This document shows positions 17,491 to 25,665 of a DNA stretch of 64,000 nucleotides, piece after piece (position 1 is the stretch's first letter; each line of letters opens with the position of its first letter). The notes beneath the pieces were generated by a model. That model was not told where the DNA came from. It saw nothing but the letters and a program-made list of their open reading frames with translations, and searched no databases. The translations under genes were made by a program, and so were the position numbers. Origin of the DNA: Rhodoferax koreense. GTDB taxonomy: Bacteria > Pseudomonadota > Gammaproteobacteria > Burkholderiales > Burkholderiaceae_C. The DNA lies in NCBI RefSeq assembly GCF_001955695.1, contig NZ_CP019236.1, positions 4,526,001 through 4,590,000 on the forward strand. Reading direction: 5' to 3'.

Positions 17491-18327
17491 ATGTCCGAAA
17501 ACAGCCCTCCCACCCGCACCGTCTTCTTCATCTCCGATGGCACCGGCATCACGGCCGAGACCTTCGGCAATGCCATCCTGGCGCAGTTCGAGATGAAGTC
17601 CCGCCACGTGCGCCTGCCGTTCATCGACACCGCCGACAAGGCGCACCAGGCCGTGCGGCAGATCAACCATACGGCCGAGCGAGAGGGCAGGAAACCCATC
17701 GTCTTCACGACGCTGGTGGACATGGAAATCCTCAAGGTCATCACCGACGGCTGCAAGGGCATGCTGCTCGACATGTTCGGCACCTTCGTGCATCCGCTCG
17801 AAAAAGAACTGCGCATCAAGTCCAACCACCGCGTGGGCCGCTTCAGCGACGTGAGCAAGAGCAAGGCCTACAACGACCGCATCGAGGCCATCAATTTCTC
17901 GCTCGAGCACGACGACGGGCAGTCCAACCGCGACCTGGAACAATCCGACGTGATCCTGGTCGGCGTGAGCCGCAGCGGCAAGACGCCGACCTCGCTCTAC
18001 CTGGCGATGCAATACGGCCTGAAGGCGTCCAACTACCCGCTGATACCCGAAGACTTCGACCGCCGCCAGCTGCCGCCGGCCCTGGCGCCGCACCAGAAGA
18101 AGATCTTCGGCCTGAGCATCCACCCGGATCGGCTCAGCGAAATCCGCAACGAACGCCGGCCCAACTCCAAGTACGCCTCCATCGAGAACTGCCGCATGGA
18201 GGTGAGCGAGGCCGAGGCCATGATGCGCCGCAGCGGCATCCGCTGGCTCAGCACCACGACCAAGTCGATCGAGGAGATCGCCACCACCATCCTGCAGGAG
18301 ATCAAGCCGGAACGGCTGATGTACTGA
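17491..18327 (+). CDS. ppsR: PEP synthase regulatory protein (bifunctional kinase/pyrophosphorylase)
   Basis: 278 aa, DUF299/PSRP family, normal length. It uses ADP to phosphorylate a threonine next to the phospho-histidine of PEP synthase and removes it again with phosphate, giving pyrophosphate. The N-terminus TVFFISDGTGITAETFGNA and the P-loop GVSRSGKTPTSLYLAM at about residues 152-167 are the family signatures. It is divergently placed from its target ppsA across a 271-bp spacer that must carry both promoters. I found no clear operator there. It ends 6 bp before the convergent dehydrogenase gene. Confidence 0.96.
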   Translation: MSENSPPTRTVFFISDGTGITAETFGNAILAQFEMKSRHVRLPFIDTADKAHQAVRQINHTAEREGRKPIVFTTLVDMEILKVITDGCKGMLLDMFGTFVHPLEKELRIKSNHRVGRFSDVSKSKAYNDRIEAINFSLEHDDGQSNRDLEQSDVILVGVSRSGKTPTSLYLAMQYGLKASNYPLIPEDFDRRQLPPALAPHQKKIFGLSIHPDRLSEIRNERRPNSKYASIENCRMEVSEAEAMMRRSGIRWLSTTTKSIEEIATTILQEIKPERLMY

Positions 18328-18333
18328 GCCGGC

Positions 18334-19050
18334 TCAACGCCGCCAGCGCAGCAGCGTCGGCGGCAACCGGTTGAGCGCCGCCACCAGCCAGCGCATCTGC
18401 CACGGGAACACACAACGGGCCCGGCGCCCGGCGATGGCGCGCACGATCTGCGTCACGGCTTCGGCCTCCGACACGATGAACGGCCTGTGGCGCGCATCGC
18501 CGCCGTTCAGTGCCCTCAGCTTTGCGGTGTCCACATAACCCGGCACGATGGCGGTGACCGCGATGCCGAACGGCGCCAGCGCCGTGCGGTAGCTGTCGCA
18601 CAGGCTCAGCACGCTGCGCTTGGTGGCGGCATAGAGCGACGCCCCCGGATGGTCCTGCAGCAGACCCGCCACCGACGAGATCGCCACCAGATGCCCGGCC
18701 TTGCGCGGCAGCATGGTGGCCGCCGCGAGCTCGAAGAGCTGCGCCAGCCCGCCGACATTGGTCTGCAGCATGCGCAGCGTGGTGGCCTCGTCGAGCGGAT
18801 GCCGGCGGTGGTTGAAATAGAAGCCCGCGGCCACTATCAGCAGGTCGAGCCCGGCCGCACCGAAACCGGCCATCGCTTCGGCCACGGCCGTGCGGTCGGT
18901 GACGTCCAGCGCGACAGCCTGCACGCCCGCATCGGCCGGCAGGCGCGCCAGGTCGCGGCCGCAGACCGTGACGGCATGCCCCGCGCCGTGGTAATGGCGC
19001 GCCAGCGCCAGGCCGATGCCGCTGGTGCCGCCGACGATCAATATGCGCAT
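18334..19050 (-). CDS. Short-chain dehydrogenase/reductase
   Basis: 238 aa from the ATG at 19050. Classical SDR: nucleotide-binding VGGTSGIGLALARH at the N-terminus, the ALDVTDRTAV acidic segment, NVGG, a serine in AISSVAG and the catalytic YAATK. It should be an NAD(P)H-dependent oxidoreductase of unknown substrate. The start overlaps the end of the upstream patatin-like gene by 13 bp, so the two are co-translated or at least co-transcribed. A lipid-related substrate is likely from context only. Confidence 0.9.
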   Translation of the reverse strand: MRILIVGGTSGIGLALARHYHGAGHAVTVCGRDLARLPADAGVQAVALDVTDRTAVAEAMAGFGAAGLDLLIVAAGFYFNHRRHPLDEATTLRMLQTNVGGLAQLFELAAATMLPRKAGHLVAISSVAGLLQDHPGASLYAATKRSVLSLCDSYRTALAPFGIAVTAIVPGYVDTAKLRALNGGDARHRPFIVSEAEAVTQIVRAIAGRRARCVFPWQMRWLVAALNRLPPTLLRWRR

Positions 19051-20135
19051 GGCTGCCCCTGGTTGAAGCGATCGACCTTGCGCATCGCCCGCGCGTCGCC
19101 GGCCGGCCGTCGCAGCGCCTCGGCGGCACGCGCGTAACCGTACTGCCACTGGTCTTCGATGTGGCGCGCGTAGGTCGCCGGGTCAGGGGGCACGGCCAGC
19201 CCGACCCGGTTGCGGTGCCAGTCGATCCTGCGATGCACCTGCTGGCGCGCCAGCACGCTGCGGATGTCGGAACTGTCGATCCAGGCCGCCACCTGCTGCG
19301 CATGGACGTGGCGCAGGCGCTGGTTGCCGTCCAACCCCAGCACGGCGCGCCAGGCCGGGATGGACAGCCCCTGGTCGAACGGCTGCTTGAATTCCATCAC
19401 CACCTCGTCGGCCAGGCGGCGTGCCACCTCGATCGGAAACAGGTCGACCACACCGCCGATGTAGTGCCGCCCCGCATGTGCCACGCAACGGAAGTAGAAG
19501 AAATCGGCGATCGACAGCCGGCAGGCGACGTCCAGCGGCATGGCCACATCGGCTGCCACAGTGCCGGCGACCGCATGATCACCCCAGCACGGGGCCGCGA
19601 ACGGCGAGGCCATGCCCTGCAGCAGCGCCGCCGTGCGTGCGTCGCCGAACACCGTTTCCTCGAACAACGGACGCCCGCCGCGCGGCCGGCCGACCTCGGC
19701 CTCGCCGAACAGCAGTCGCCCACCGATCACCGCCACGGCGGGCGCATCGGCCGCCGCCCCAGATGGCAAAGGCAGGTGCATCGGCGCCTCGAACAGGTAG
19801 TCGCCGAACAGGTCCGGCACCCGCGGCGCGCGTTGCCGCGCGAAACGACGGCGGGTGGCGCGCACCACCAGCCGGGCGATGCCGGCCTGCGGGCCGGGCT
19901 GGAGGTCGCGCCAGAACGCATGCATCGCCGGCGAAGCCAGCCAGGCCTTGCGCCGCGCATCGTCGGGCAGGCCCTGCACGATGGCCGCAGCCAGGGCGCC
20001 GCCGCAACTGGCCAGCAACACGTCAGGCTTGCGTCCCGCGTCGCAGGCCGCCGCGTACATGCCGAGGTAGATGCCGAAGCGCATGCCGCCGCCGGCGAAC
20101 ACCATGCAGCGCCGGTATTTGGAGGGCTGGTTCAT
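19038..20135 (-). CDS. Patatin-like phospholipase-family protein
   Basis: 365 aa from the ATG at 20135. The N-terminus MVFAGGGMRFGIYLGMYAA matches the patatin oxyanion-hole motif (GGGxRG type). The expected G-x-S-x-G nucleophile elbow appears as LASCG at residues 41-45, keeping Ser43 and the last Gly but not the first Gly. A possible catalytic-Asp segment is GGVVDLFPIEVA near residue 235. It is probably a lipid acyl hydrolase or acyltransferase, but activity is uncertain because of the altered elbow. The gene is divergent from the PAP2/phosphatase gene across 51 bp and overlaps the SDR gene. Confidence 0.75.
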   Translation of the reverse strand: MNQPSKYRRCMVFAGGGMRFGIYLGMYAAACDAGRKPDVLLASCGGALAAAIVQGLPDDARRKAWLASPAMHAFWRDLQPGPQAGIARLVVRATRRRFARQRAPRVPDLFGDYLFEAPMHLPLPSGAAADAPAVAVIGGRLLFGEAEVGRPRGGRPLFEETVFGDARTAALLQGMASPFAAPCWGDHAVAGTVAADVAMPLDVACRLSIADFFYFRCVAHAGRHYIGGVVDLFPIEVARRLADEVVMEFKQPFDQGLSIPAWRAVLGLDGNQRLRHVHAQQVAAWIDSSDIRSVLARQQVHRRIDWHRNRVGLAVPPDPATYARHIEDQWQYGYARAAEALRRPAGDARAMRKVDRFNQGQPCAY

Positions 20136-20186
20136 GGGGCTAAGATAACCCAGGCCCGACTCCACATCACCAGGAACAGACAGGAC

Positions 20187-21371
20187 ATGGCGCAATCCCG
20201 CACGGCGATCGGCCCACGCCTGGCACTGGCGGCGGTCAATGCTTCGGTTTTCGGCCTGTGTTACCTGCTGGCCAACGCGCATGCCCGGCAGCGCGGCGTG
20301 TTGCGCCACGTGGCCCTGCCCTTCGAGGCGGGCATGCCGTTCATCCCGGGGTTCATCCTGCCCTACCTCAGCAGCGGCCCCCTGTTCGTGGCGGCGTTCT
20401 TCCTGATCCGCAGCCGCGACGACCTGCGCGTGCTGAGCCAGCGGCTGCTGCTGGCCACCGTCCTGGCCGCCATGGTCTTCGTCTGGTTTCCGCTGCGCTA
20501 CAGCACGGCGCGGCCGACCGTGGCATCGAACGCACTCGCGCCGCTGTTCGATCTGCTGGCGGCCGTGGACGCGCCTTACAACCAGTTGCCCTCGCTGCAT
20601 GTGGCCTATTGCCTGATCCTCTGGCTGGCGCTGGGCCGCTTGCCCCGCGCGGCCTGGGCGCGCGTCGCACTCGGGGCCTGGTTGGCGCTGACCGCCGTGG
20701 CCACGCTGTTCGTGCACCAGCACCACCTGCTCGATGTGTTGGCCGGCCTGGGCCTGGGCCTGCTGTGCCGCATCTGCGTGCCGCCGGGCCGCACCGAGCC
20801 GCGCGTCGGCCTGTACTACGCAGTGGCGGGCGGTGTGGCGGCGGTGGTCGGCACCGTGGCCTGGCCGCCAGCGCCCACGGTCTACGCCTCGGCCAGCCTG
20901 TGGCTCGTGGCCCTGGCCTACGGCCGCGGCGACCGGCATTTCCTGCACAAGCGCGCCGGCCGCCACCCATGGTGGATCTGGTGCCTGTATGCGCCCTACC
21001 TGCTGGGTTATCGGCTCGCCTGGCTGGTCATGGCCTGGCGCGGGCGGCAGCGGCCGGCCGTGGTGCGGATCGCCCCGGGGCTGTGGATCGGCCGACGCCT
21101 GCGCGACGCGGAGGCCACCGCCCTGCCCGCGGCCTGCACCGTGGTCGACCTCGCGGCCGAACTGCCGGAGACCGCGGCACTCCGCGGCCACCGCTACCTG
21201 CACTTCCCGTTGCTGGACATCGTCACGCCGCCGGCAGACGCGGTGCGCGAGATCGTGGCCAGCGTGCGCGGCGAGCTCGATGCGGGACGCGCCGTCTACC
21301 TGCACTGCGCCATGGGCCTGCGGCGCAGCGTGCAAATCGGCCAGGCGGTCCTGGCAAGATCGGCGCCATGA
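20187..21371 (+). CDS. ynbD: PAP2-type membrane phosphatase fused to a dual-specificity phosphatase domain (YnbD-like)
   Basis: 394 aa. The N-terminal 230 residues are a polytopic membrane domain with the PAP2 pattern: PSLHVAY around residue 140 and HQHHLLDVLAG around residue 180. These fit conserved motifs 2 and 3 of lipid phosphate phosphatases. A second set of helices is followed by a soluble C-terminal domain with the tyrosine/dual-specificity signature HCAMGLRRS, where Cys374 is the expected nucleophile (C-x5-R). E. coli YnbD has this same architecture. The stop overlaps the next start as ATGA, so the two genes are translationally coupled. Likely role: dephosphorylation of a phospholipid head group or intermediate. 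Confidence 0.87.
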   Translation: MAQSRTAIGPRLALAAVNASVFGLCYLLANAHARQRGVLRHVALPFEAGMPFIPGFILPYLSSGPLFVAAFFLIRSRDDLRVLSQRLLLATVLAAMVFVWFPLRYSTARPTVASNALAPLFDLLAAVDAPYNQLPSLHVAYCLILWLALGRLPRAAWARVALGAWLALTAVATLFVHQHHLLDVLAGLGLGLLCRICVPPGRTEPRVGLYYAVAGGVAAVVGTVAWPPAPTVYASASLWLVALAYGRGDRHFLHKRAGRHPWWIWCLYAPYLLGYRLAWLVMAWRGRQRPAVVRIAPGLWIGRRLRDAEATALPAACTVVDLAAELPETAALRGHRYLHFPLLDIVTPPADAVREIVASVRGELDAGRAVYLHCAMGLRRSVQIGQAVLARSAP

Positions 21372-21985
21372 CCTTCTCGATCTACCAGCTCAAGCCGCGT
21401 TTCCAGCAGTTGCTGCGGCCCACCCTTGCCGCCCTCGCCCGGGCCGGCATCAGTCCGAACCAGGTCACGCTGGCCGCGATGCTGCTGAGCCTGGCCTACG
21501 GCACGGTGCTGGCGCTGCACCCTGCCGACTGGCGGCTGTGGGCCGGCCTCGCGCCGTTCATGCTGATCCGCATGGCGCTGAATGCGATCGATGGGCTGCT
21601 GGCCCACCACACCGGGCAGAAAAGCCGGCTTGGCGCCTTGCTCAACGAAATCTGCGACCAGGTGGCCGACGTGGCCCTCGGCCTTCCGTTTGCGCTGGCC
21701 GCCGGCATCCACGCGCCGCTGCTGGTCGTGCTGGTGGTCGCCGCCCTGCTCGTCGAATTCGCCGGCGTGCTGGCGCTGCAGGTGGGAGCCGAACGGCGCT
21801 TCGACGGCCCGCTGGGCAAGAGCGACCGCGCCTTCGGCTTCGGCCTGCTCGGGCTGCTGCTGGCCGCGGGCGTGGCGCCGGTCTGGCTCAATGGCCTGTT
21901 GGGGCTGATGCTGGTGCTGGCGGGCTGGACGCTGGTGAATCGCCTGCGCGCGGCGCTGCGTCACGGCGCGCCACCGACACGGTGA
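21368..21985 (+). CDS. ynbA: CDP-alcohol phosphatidyltransferase-family membrane protein (YnbA-like)
   Basis: 205 aa with about six membrane segments. The CDP-alcohol phosphatidyltransferase motif D-x2-D-G-x2-A-R-x8-G-x3-D-x3-D is present but altered: N72-x2-D75-G76-x2-A79-H80, then G89-x3-N93-x3-D97. Two of the four metal-binding Asp are Asn, and the Arg is His. The family joins a CDP-activated lipid to an alcohol. From memory, E. coli YnbA has similar Asn replacements, so this may mark the subfamily. The start overlaps ynbD by 4 bp, and the 3' end overlaps the convergent ynbC gene by 98 bp. Confidence 0.85.
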   Translation: MTFSIYQLKPRFQQLLRPTLAALARAGISPNQVTLAAMLLSLAYGTVLALHPADWRLWAGLAPFMLIRMALNAIDGLLAHHTGQKSRLGALLNEICDQVADVALGLPFALAAGIHAPLLVVLVVAALLVEFAGVLALQVGAERRFDGPLGKSDRAFGFGLLGLLLAAGVAPVWLNGLLGLMLVLAGWTLVNRLRAALRHGAPPTR

Positions 21986-23735
21986 AGATGCCGGCGATGC
22001 CGACGGCGCTCGCGACCTTGCGCAGGCCGACGCTGGCCACGAGGGCGTCCATCTCGGCCTGCGGGCGCGGCCGCATGCGCCAGGGCTGGCCCAGGTGGTT
22101 GGTCAGGGTCTGGGCGATCAGCAGCAGTTGCGGATGCCAGGGCTGGCCGGTGTAGACCAGATGGCCGCCGGGCCGTAACTGGCCCGCGATGCCGCGCAAT
22201 GAAGCGAGCACGCGCGCGTTGTCGCTGAACAGTTCGTACAGGCCGGACACGACGACGATGTCGTACGGCAACTCATCCTTCGGATAACTGGCCGGATCGA
22301 ACGCGTCGCGGCGTTCGTACACGATGGGATTGCGCAACTGCAGCGCCTGGGCAAGTTGCCGGGCCTGGGCCAGATTGGCCTCGTCCACGTCGCGCAGCAT
22401 GACCGCGATGTCGCGATCCTGGAAACGCTTCAGCGTCTCGAGCACGTAGCGCCCGCCACCGGCGGCGATGTCGAGGATGCGCAGCGGCTGGCCCTGCGGG
22501 TGTTCGGCGATCAGTTCGCCCAGCAATTGCTGCAGCTGCGCCTTGCGCTGGCGGATGCCGCGCCAGCCAATCGCATCCAGGTAACCCCGATCGATGACCG
22601 CGCCGATGCCCAGGCGGCCGCCGGCCTGGTTGCGGTACACGTAGTCGAGCGAGGCCCCCGAATCGAACCCCTGGGCCATGCCGATGCGCATGCCGTCGCT
22701 CAGGTGGCCGAGCCGGCCGAGCATGGCCTTCTGCAGGCCGTTGAATGCGTTCTCCAGCGCGCCGCCGGCCCGGCCCTGCTGCATTGCGGCCAGGGTACGT
22801 GCGCTCGCGCTGTCGACGTCGGCGCTTTCGTAGGCCGACAGCGGCGGCAGCGCCTGCGCGAAGCATTCCTCGATGAAGGCCCGGCTGGCCTGCAGGGCGG
22901 CTTCCCGCTGCGCCGCGTCCTCGTAGAAGATGGCGTGGTGGCAGTCGGCGATCACCAGGTAGCGTTTCAGCGTCGAGGCCAGCCGGTCGAAGAACAGGCG
23001 CTGCGGCGTCTGCTTCACCACGTAGTCCTTGTCGGCCACCAGCATCAGCACCGGCGTGTCGATGGCCTGCGCGTCGGCCACCACGCGCGCGGCGGTGTCG
23101 GCCAGGTCGATCAGCACCCGGGCCGAGATGTTGCGCGTGATGAGCGGGTCGGCGTCGTAGGCTTCGGCTTGCACGCGCGAATGCGTGAGCATGTCGGAAC
23201 GGATGTAGCTCGTGACGTTGAGCCCCGGATTCAGCCGCAGGCCCAGGCGCAGCGCCGGTTTGGCCAGCGGCACGTAGAGGTTGATGTCGAACGCGGCCGC
23301 GGCCATCACCACGCCACGCACGCGCGGCGCGTAGTCGTGCAGCCAGGTGGCGGCGATCACCGCGCCCACGCTGTTGGCCACGACCACCATGTCCTCGGCG
23401 GCGATGCCGTACTGCGCCTGCAGGTGACGCACGAACACTTCGAAATCCTGCACCACGGCCTGGAAACTCGGCGCGTCGCCGCGCGCGCCCGGCGAATGCC
23501 CGTGGCCCCGTGCGTCCCAGGCGAAGGCCCAGTGACCGGTGAAGCCGAGCTGCTCGACCAGCGGCGCAATGCGGCCCGAATGTTCGTGGCCCCGGTGCAG
23601 GAAGACCAGCGCCCGCGGTGCGCCGGCGGCCGGCCGCAACGGCGTCCATGCGCGATAGAACAGGCGGGTTTGGTCGAAGCTGTCGAAGCCCGATTCGAGG
23701 ATCTGCCAGGCAGCCGGGGTTGAAGAGGAAGTCAT
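21888..23735 (-). CDS. ynbC: Alpha/beta-hydrolase fused to a class I methyltransferase (YnbC-like)
   Basis: 615 aa; E. coli YnbC is about 585 aa with the same two domains. Residues about 20-300 are a monoacylglycerol-lipase-like alpha/beta-hydrolase: the oxyanion region FLHRGHEHSGR, AWDARGHGHS, nucleophile Ser122 in VANSVGAV, and late CHHAIFYE for the histidine. Residues about 370-590 are an SAM-dependent methyltransferase with LRILDIAAGGGRYVLE as motif I and YDIVVVSGLYELF further on. A Pro/Ala-rich tail ends the protein. It probably acts on an acyl lipid, deacylating and methylating it. The gene lies 12 bp downstream of the cdsA-like gene on the same strand. Confidence 0.87.
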   Translation of the reverse strand: MTSSSTPAAWQILESGFDSFDQTRLFYRAWTPLRPAAGAPRALVFLHRGHEHSGRIAPLVEQLGFTGHWAFAWDARGHGHSPGARGDAPSFQAVVQDFEVFVRHLQAQYGIAAEDMVVVANSVGAVIAATWLHDYAPRVRGVVMAAAAFDINLYVPLAKPALRLGLRLNPGLNVTSYIRSDMLTHSRVQAEAYDADPLITRNISARVLIDLADTAARVVADAQAIDTPVLMLVADKDYVVKQTPQRLFFDRLASTLKRYLVIADCHHAIFYEDAAQREAALQASRAFIEECFAQALPPLSAYESADVDSASARTLAAMQQGRAGGALENAFNGLQKAMLGRLGHLSDGMRIGMAQGFDSGASLDYVYRNQAGGRLGIGAVIDRGYLDAIGWRGIRQRKAQLQQLLGELIAEHPQGQPLRILDIAAGGGRYVLETLKRFQDRDIAVMLRDVDEANLAQARQLAQALQLRNPIVYERRDAFDPASYPKDELPYDIVVVSGLYELFSDNARVLASLRGIAGQLRPGGHLVYTGQPWHPQLLLIAQTLTNHLGQPWRMRPRPQAEMDALVASVGLRKVASAVGIAGIFTVSVARRDAAPRAGDSPASSPPAPASAPTGH

Positions 23736-23747
23736 GCGTGGAGGTTC

Positions 23748-24656
23748 TCAGGAAAGGAGTGCGGCACGCGCCAGGTACAGCGTGGGCGCGGTGAGCACGA
23801 GGCTGTCGACGCGGTCCAGGATGCCGCCGTGGCCCGGAATGAGCCGCGAGAAATCCTTGACGCCCAGCCAGCGCTTGGCCGCGGAGAACAGCAGGTCGCC
23901 GGCGAAGCCTGCGAGCGAGAGCAGCAGCCCGAGCAGCACCAGCGTGGACGTGCCAGCCAGGGCGAGGTAGGTACCGAGCGCCAGCGATACCCCCACGCTC
24001 ATCACCATGCCGCCGGCCAAGCCCTGCCAGGTCTTTTGCGGGCTGATGCGCGCGGCGATGTGGTGCCGGCCGAAACGCTTGCCGGCGATGAACTGGCCGA
24101 TGTCGTTGAGCGCGGTCAGACCGAAGAGGTAGAAATACCAGCCCAGGCCGGCGGCGCCTGCCGCAGCGGCCCGCTGCAGCAACAGCGGCACGAAGCTCAG
24201 CCCCAGCCCGAGCAGCACGAACAGCAGCAACAACAACCGCTCGGCCGAGGGACGCAGCCTGAACCGCCAAGCTGCGGCCAGCAGCAGCGCCGCCATCGCG
24301 CCACAGGCCCAGCCCGGTGCGCGCCAGGTCAGCCCGACCTGCCAGGCACCCGCCGCCGCGCAGGCCAGCGTGAAGCGCGACCGCTGTGCGGGTGGACACA
24401 GCCCGGCCAGTTCGCGCCAGGCCAGCCAGGCGATGAGCAACAGCAGCAGCGGCGGCCCGTGCGGCGCGAGCAGCAGGCTGGCACTGACGACGGGAAAGAT
24501 CAGCCACCAGGCGTTGACCTGCGCGCGCAGCGGGTGGCCGGGGGCGGTGGACAGCATGCTGCCGGCGCTGGCCAGGGCGAGCAAGGCATACAGCACCGCC
24601 ATCGCGCACAGGATGCGCGTCAGCCCCTCCCCGGCGGCGAAGGAAGGATCAGGCAT
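23748..24656 (-). CDS. ynbB: Phosphatidate cytidylyltransferase-family protein (CdsA/YnbB-like)
   Basis: 302 aa with about eight membrane helices. The C-terminal segment SAAKRWLGVKDFSRLIPGHG followed by GILDR is the CdsA signature, with the metal-binding D-R pair intact. CdsA enzymes make CDP-diacylglycerol from phosphatidic acid and CTP. The essential housekeeping cdsA usually lies next to uppS and dxr; this copy sits instead in a ynb-type cluster, so it is probably the specialised paralogue that feeds the YnbA-like transferase. It heads the minus-strand pair ynbB-ynbC. Confidence 0.88.
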   Translation of the reverse strand: MPDPSFAAGEGLTRILCAMAVLYALLALASAGSMLSTAPGHPLRAQVNAWWLIFPVVSASLLLAPHGPPLLLLLIAWLAWRELAGLCPPAQRSRFTLACAAAGAWQVGLTWRAPGWACGAMAALLLAAAWRFRLRPSAERLLLLLFVLLGLGLSFVPLLLQRAAAAGAAGLGWYFYLFGLTALNDIGQFIAGKRFGRHHIAARISPQKTWQGLAGGMVMSVGVSLALGTYLALAGTSTLVLLGLLLSLAGFAGDLLFSAAKRWLGVKDFSRLIPGHGGILDRVDSLVLTAPTLYLARAALLS

Positions 24657-24760
24657 GGGCGGCAGCGCAGGTCAAGGAATAGGCACGGTGCATGTGCCGC
24701 CGATTCTAGGAGCCTGTGCGCCCGAGTCGCACCGCTGCGCGAGGTGCAGCTGCACCAAAG

Positions 24761-25651
24761 CTAGGCCGGCGTCGCAGCCTTTGCCTGTACGCGGCGCACC
24801 GCCTGCCGCAGGTAGCCCAGGCTGTCGGCCAGGGCCGCTTCCTCGTCGCCCAGCAGTTCGCGGAAAGCGGGATGCAGGTAGTCGATCTCGACAGCCAGCA
24901 GCCCGGCATAGCCGTGGCGCTGCAGCACGGCCAGGATCTCCGGGATCTCGACCAGGCCCTGGCCCAGCGGCACGCTCGGCCAGGTCTTGAACAGCGCCGG
25001 ATCGCCGCGCTGCGGCAGCACGTCCTTGATGTGCGTGGCGCGCACATAGGGCGCGAGCTTCTCGGCCACGGCCAGGGGATGTTCGAACATGCGCAGGTTG
25101 TTGGCGGTATCGAAGCACACGCCGAGCCAGGGCGAGTCGAACGTGCGCATCAGGTCCAGCATCTCGTCGCCGAGCAGGTCGATGTGGTTTTCGATCGCGA
25201 TCACCACGCCGTGGCGTTCGGCCGCCTGGAGCAACGGCGTGAGCAGGCGCACCAGCCCGCGCTTGTGTTCGGCCCAGGAAGCGATGCGTGTGCGCCGCCC
25301 GCCAGCGCAGATGCGCATCACCGGGCTGCCGAGCTGCGCGGCGATGCCGAGGTGGCGCGCCAGGTCGCGCGCGGCCGCTTCGTCGGTGCCCGAGCCCAGC
25401 CCGTTCGGATGGCCCCAGGCCCACACCCGGGACAGGCCGCGCGCATCGAGCTCGCGCCGCAGCCGCGCGATCAGGCCAGGTTCGTCGGACGGCACGAAGC
25501 AGGATTCGAGCGACACCCCCTGCACCTCCATCGCCCGGGCCTTGTCCAGGAATTCCCAGACCGTGAGCCGCCGCCCCGGATCTTGTTCGATGCCGGCATA
25601 ACACTCGCCGAAGTAGCGGTGGAAACAATAGGAGTCGATGGCGATCTGCAT
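24761..25651 (-). CDS. Sugar phosphate isomerase/epimerase-family (TIM-barrel) protein
   Basis: 296 aa xylose-isomerase-like TIM barrel (AP endonuclease 2 superfamily). Metal-site motifs are visible: VIAIENHIDLLGDE (Glu), LGVCFDTANN (Asp), VRATHIKDV (His) and LLAVEIDYLHP (Glu). It is likely a sugar or keto-acid isomerase, epimerase or dehydratase; substrate unknown. Start ATG at 25651. It lies 14 bp downstream of a branched-chain-type ABC binding protein gene, so the two form a transcription unit. No permease or ATPase accompanies them here. Confidence 0.82.
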   Translation of the reverse strand: MQIAIDSYCFHRYFGECYAGIEQDPGRRLTVWEFLDKARAMEVQGVSLESCFVPSDEPGLIARLRRELDARGLSRVWAWGHPNGLGSGTDEAAARDLARHLGIAAQLGSPVMRICAGGRRTRIASWAEHKRGLVRLLTPLLQAAERHGVVIAIENHIDLLGDEMLDLMRTFDSPWLGVCFDTANNLRMFEHPLAVAEKLAPYVRATHIKDVLPQRGDPALFKTWPSVPLGQGLVEIPEILAVLQRHGYAGLLAVEIDYLHPAFRELLGDEEAALADSLGYLRQAVRRVQAKAATPA

Positions 25652-25665
25652 GCGGTGGCCTCGGC

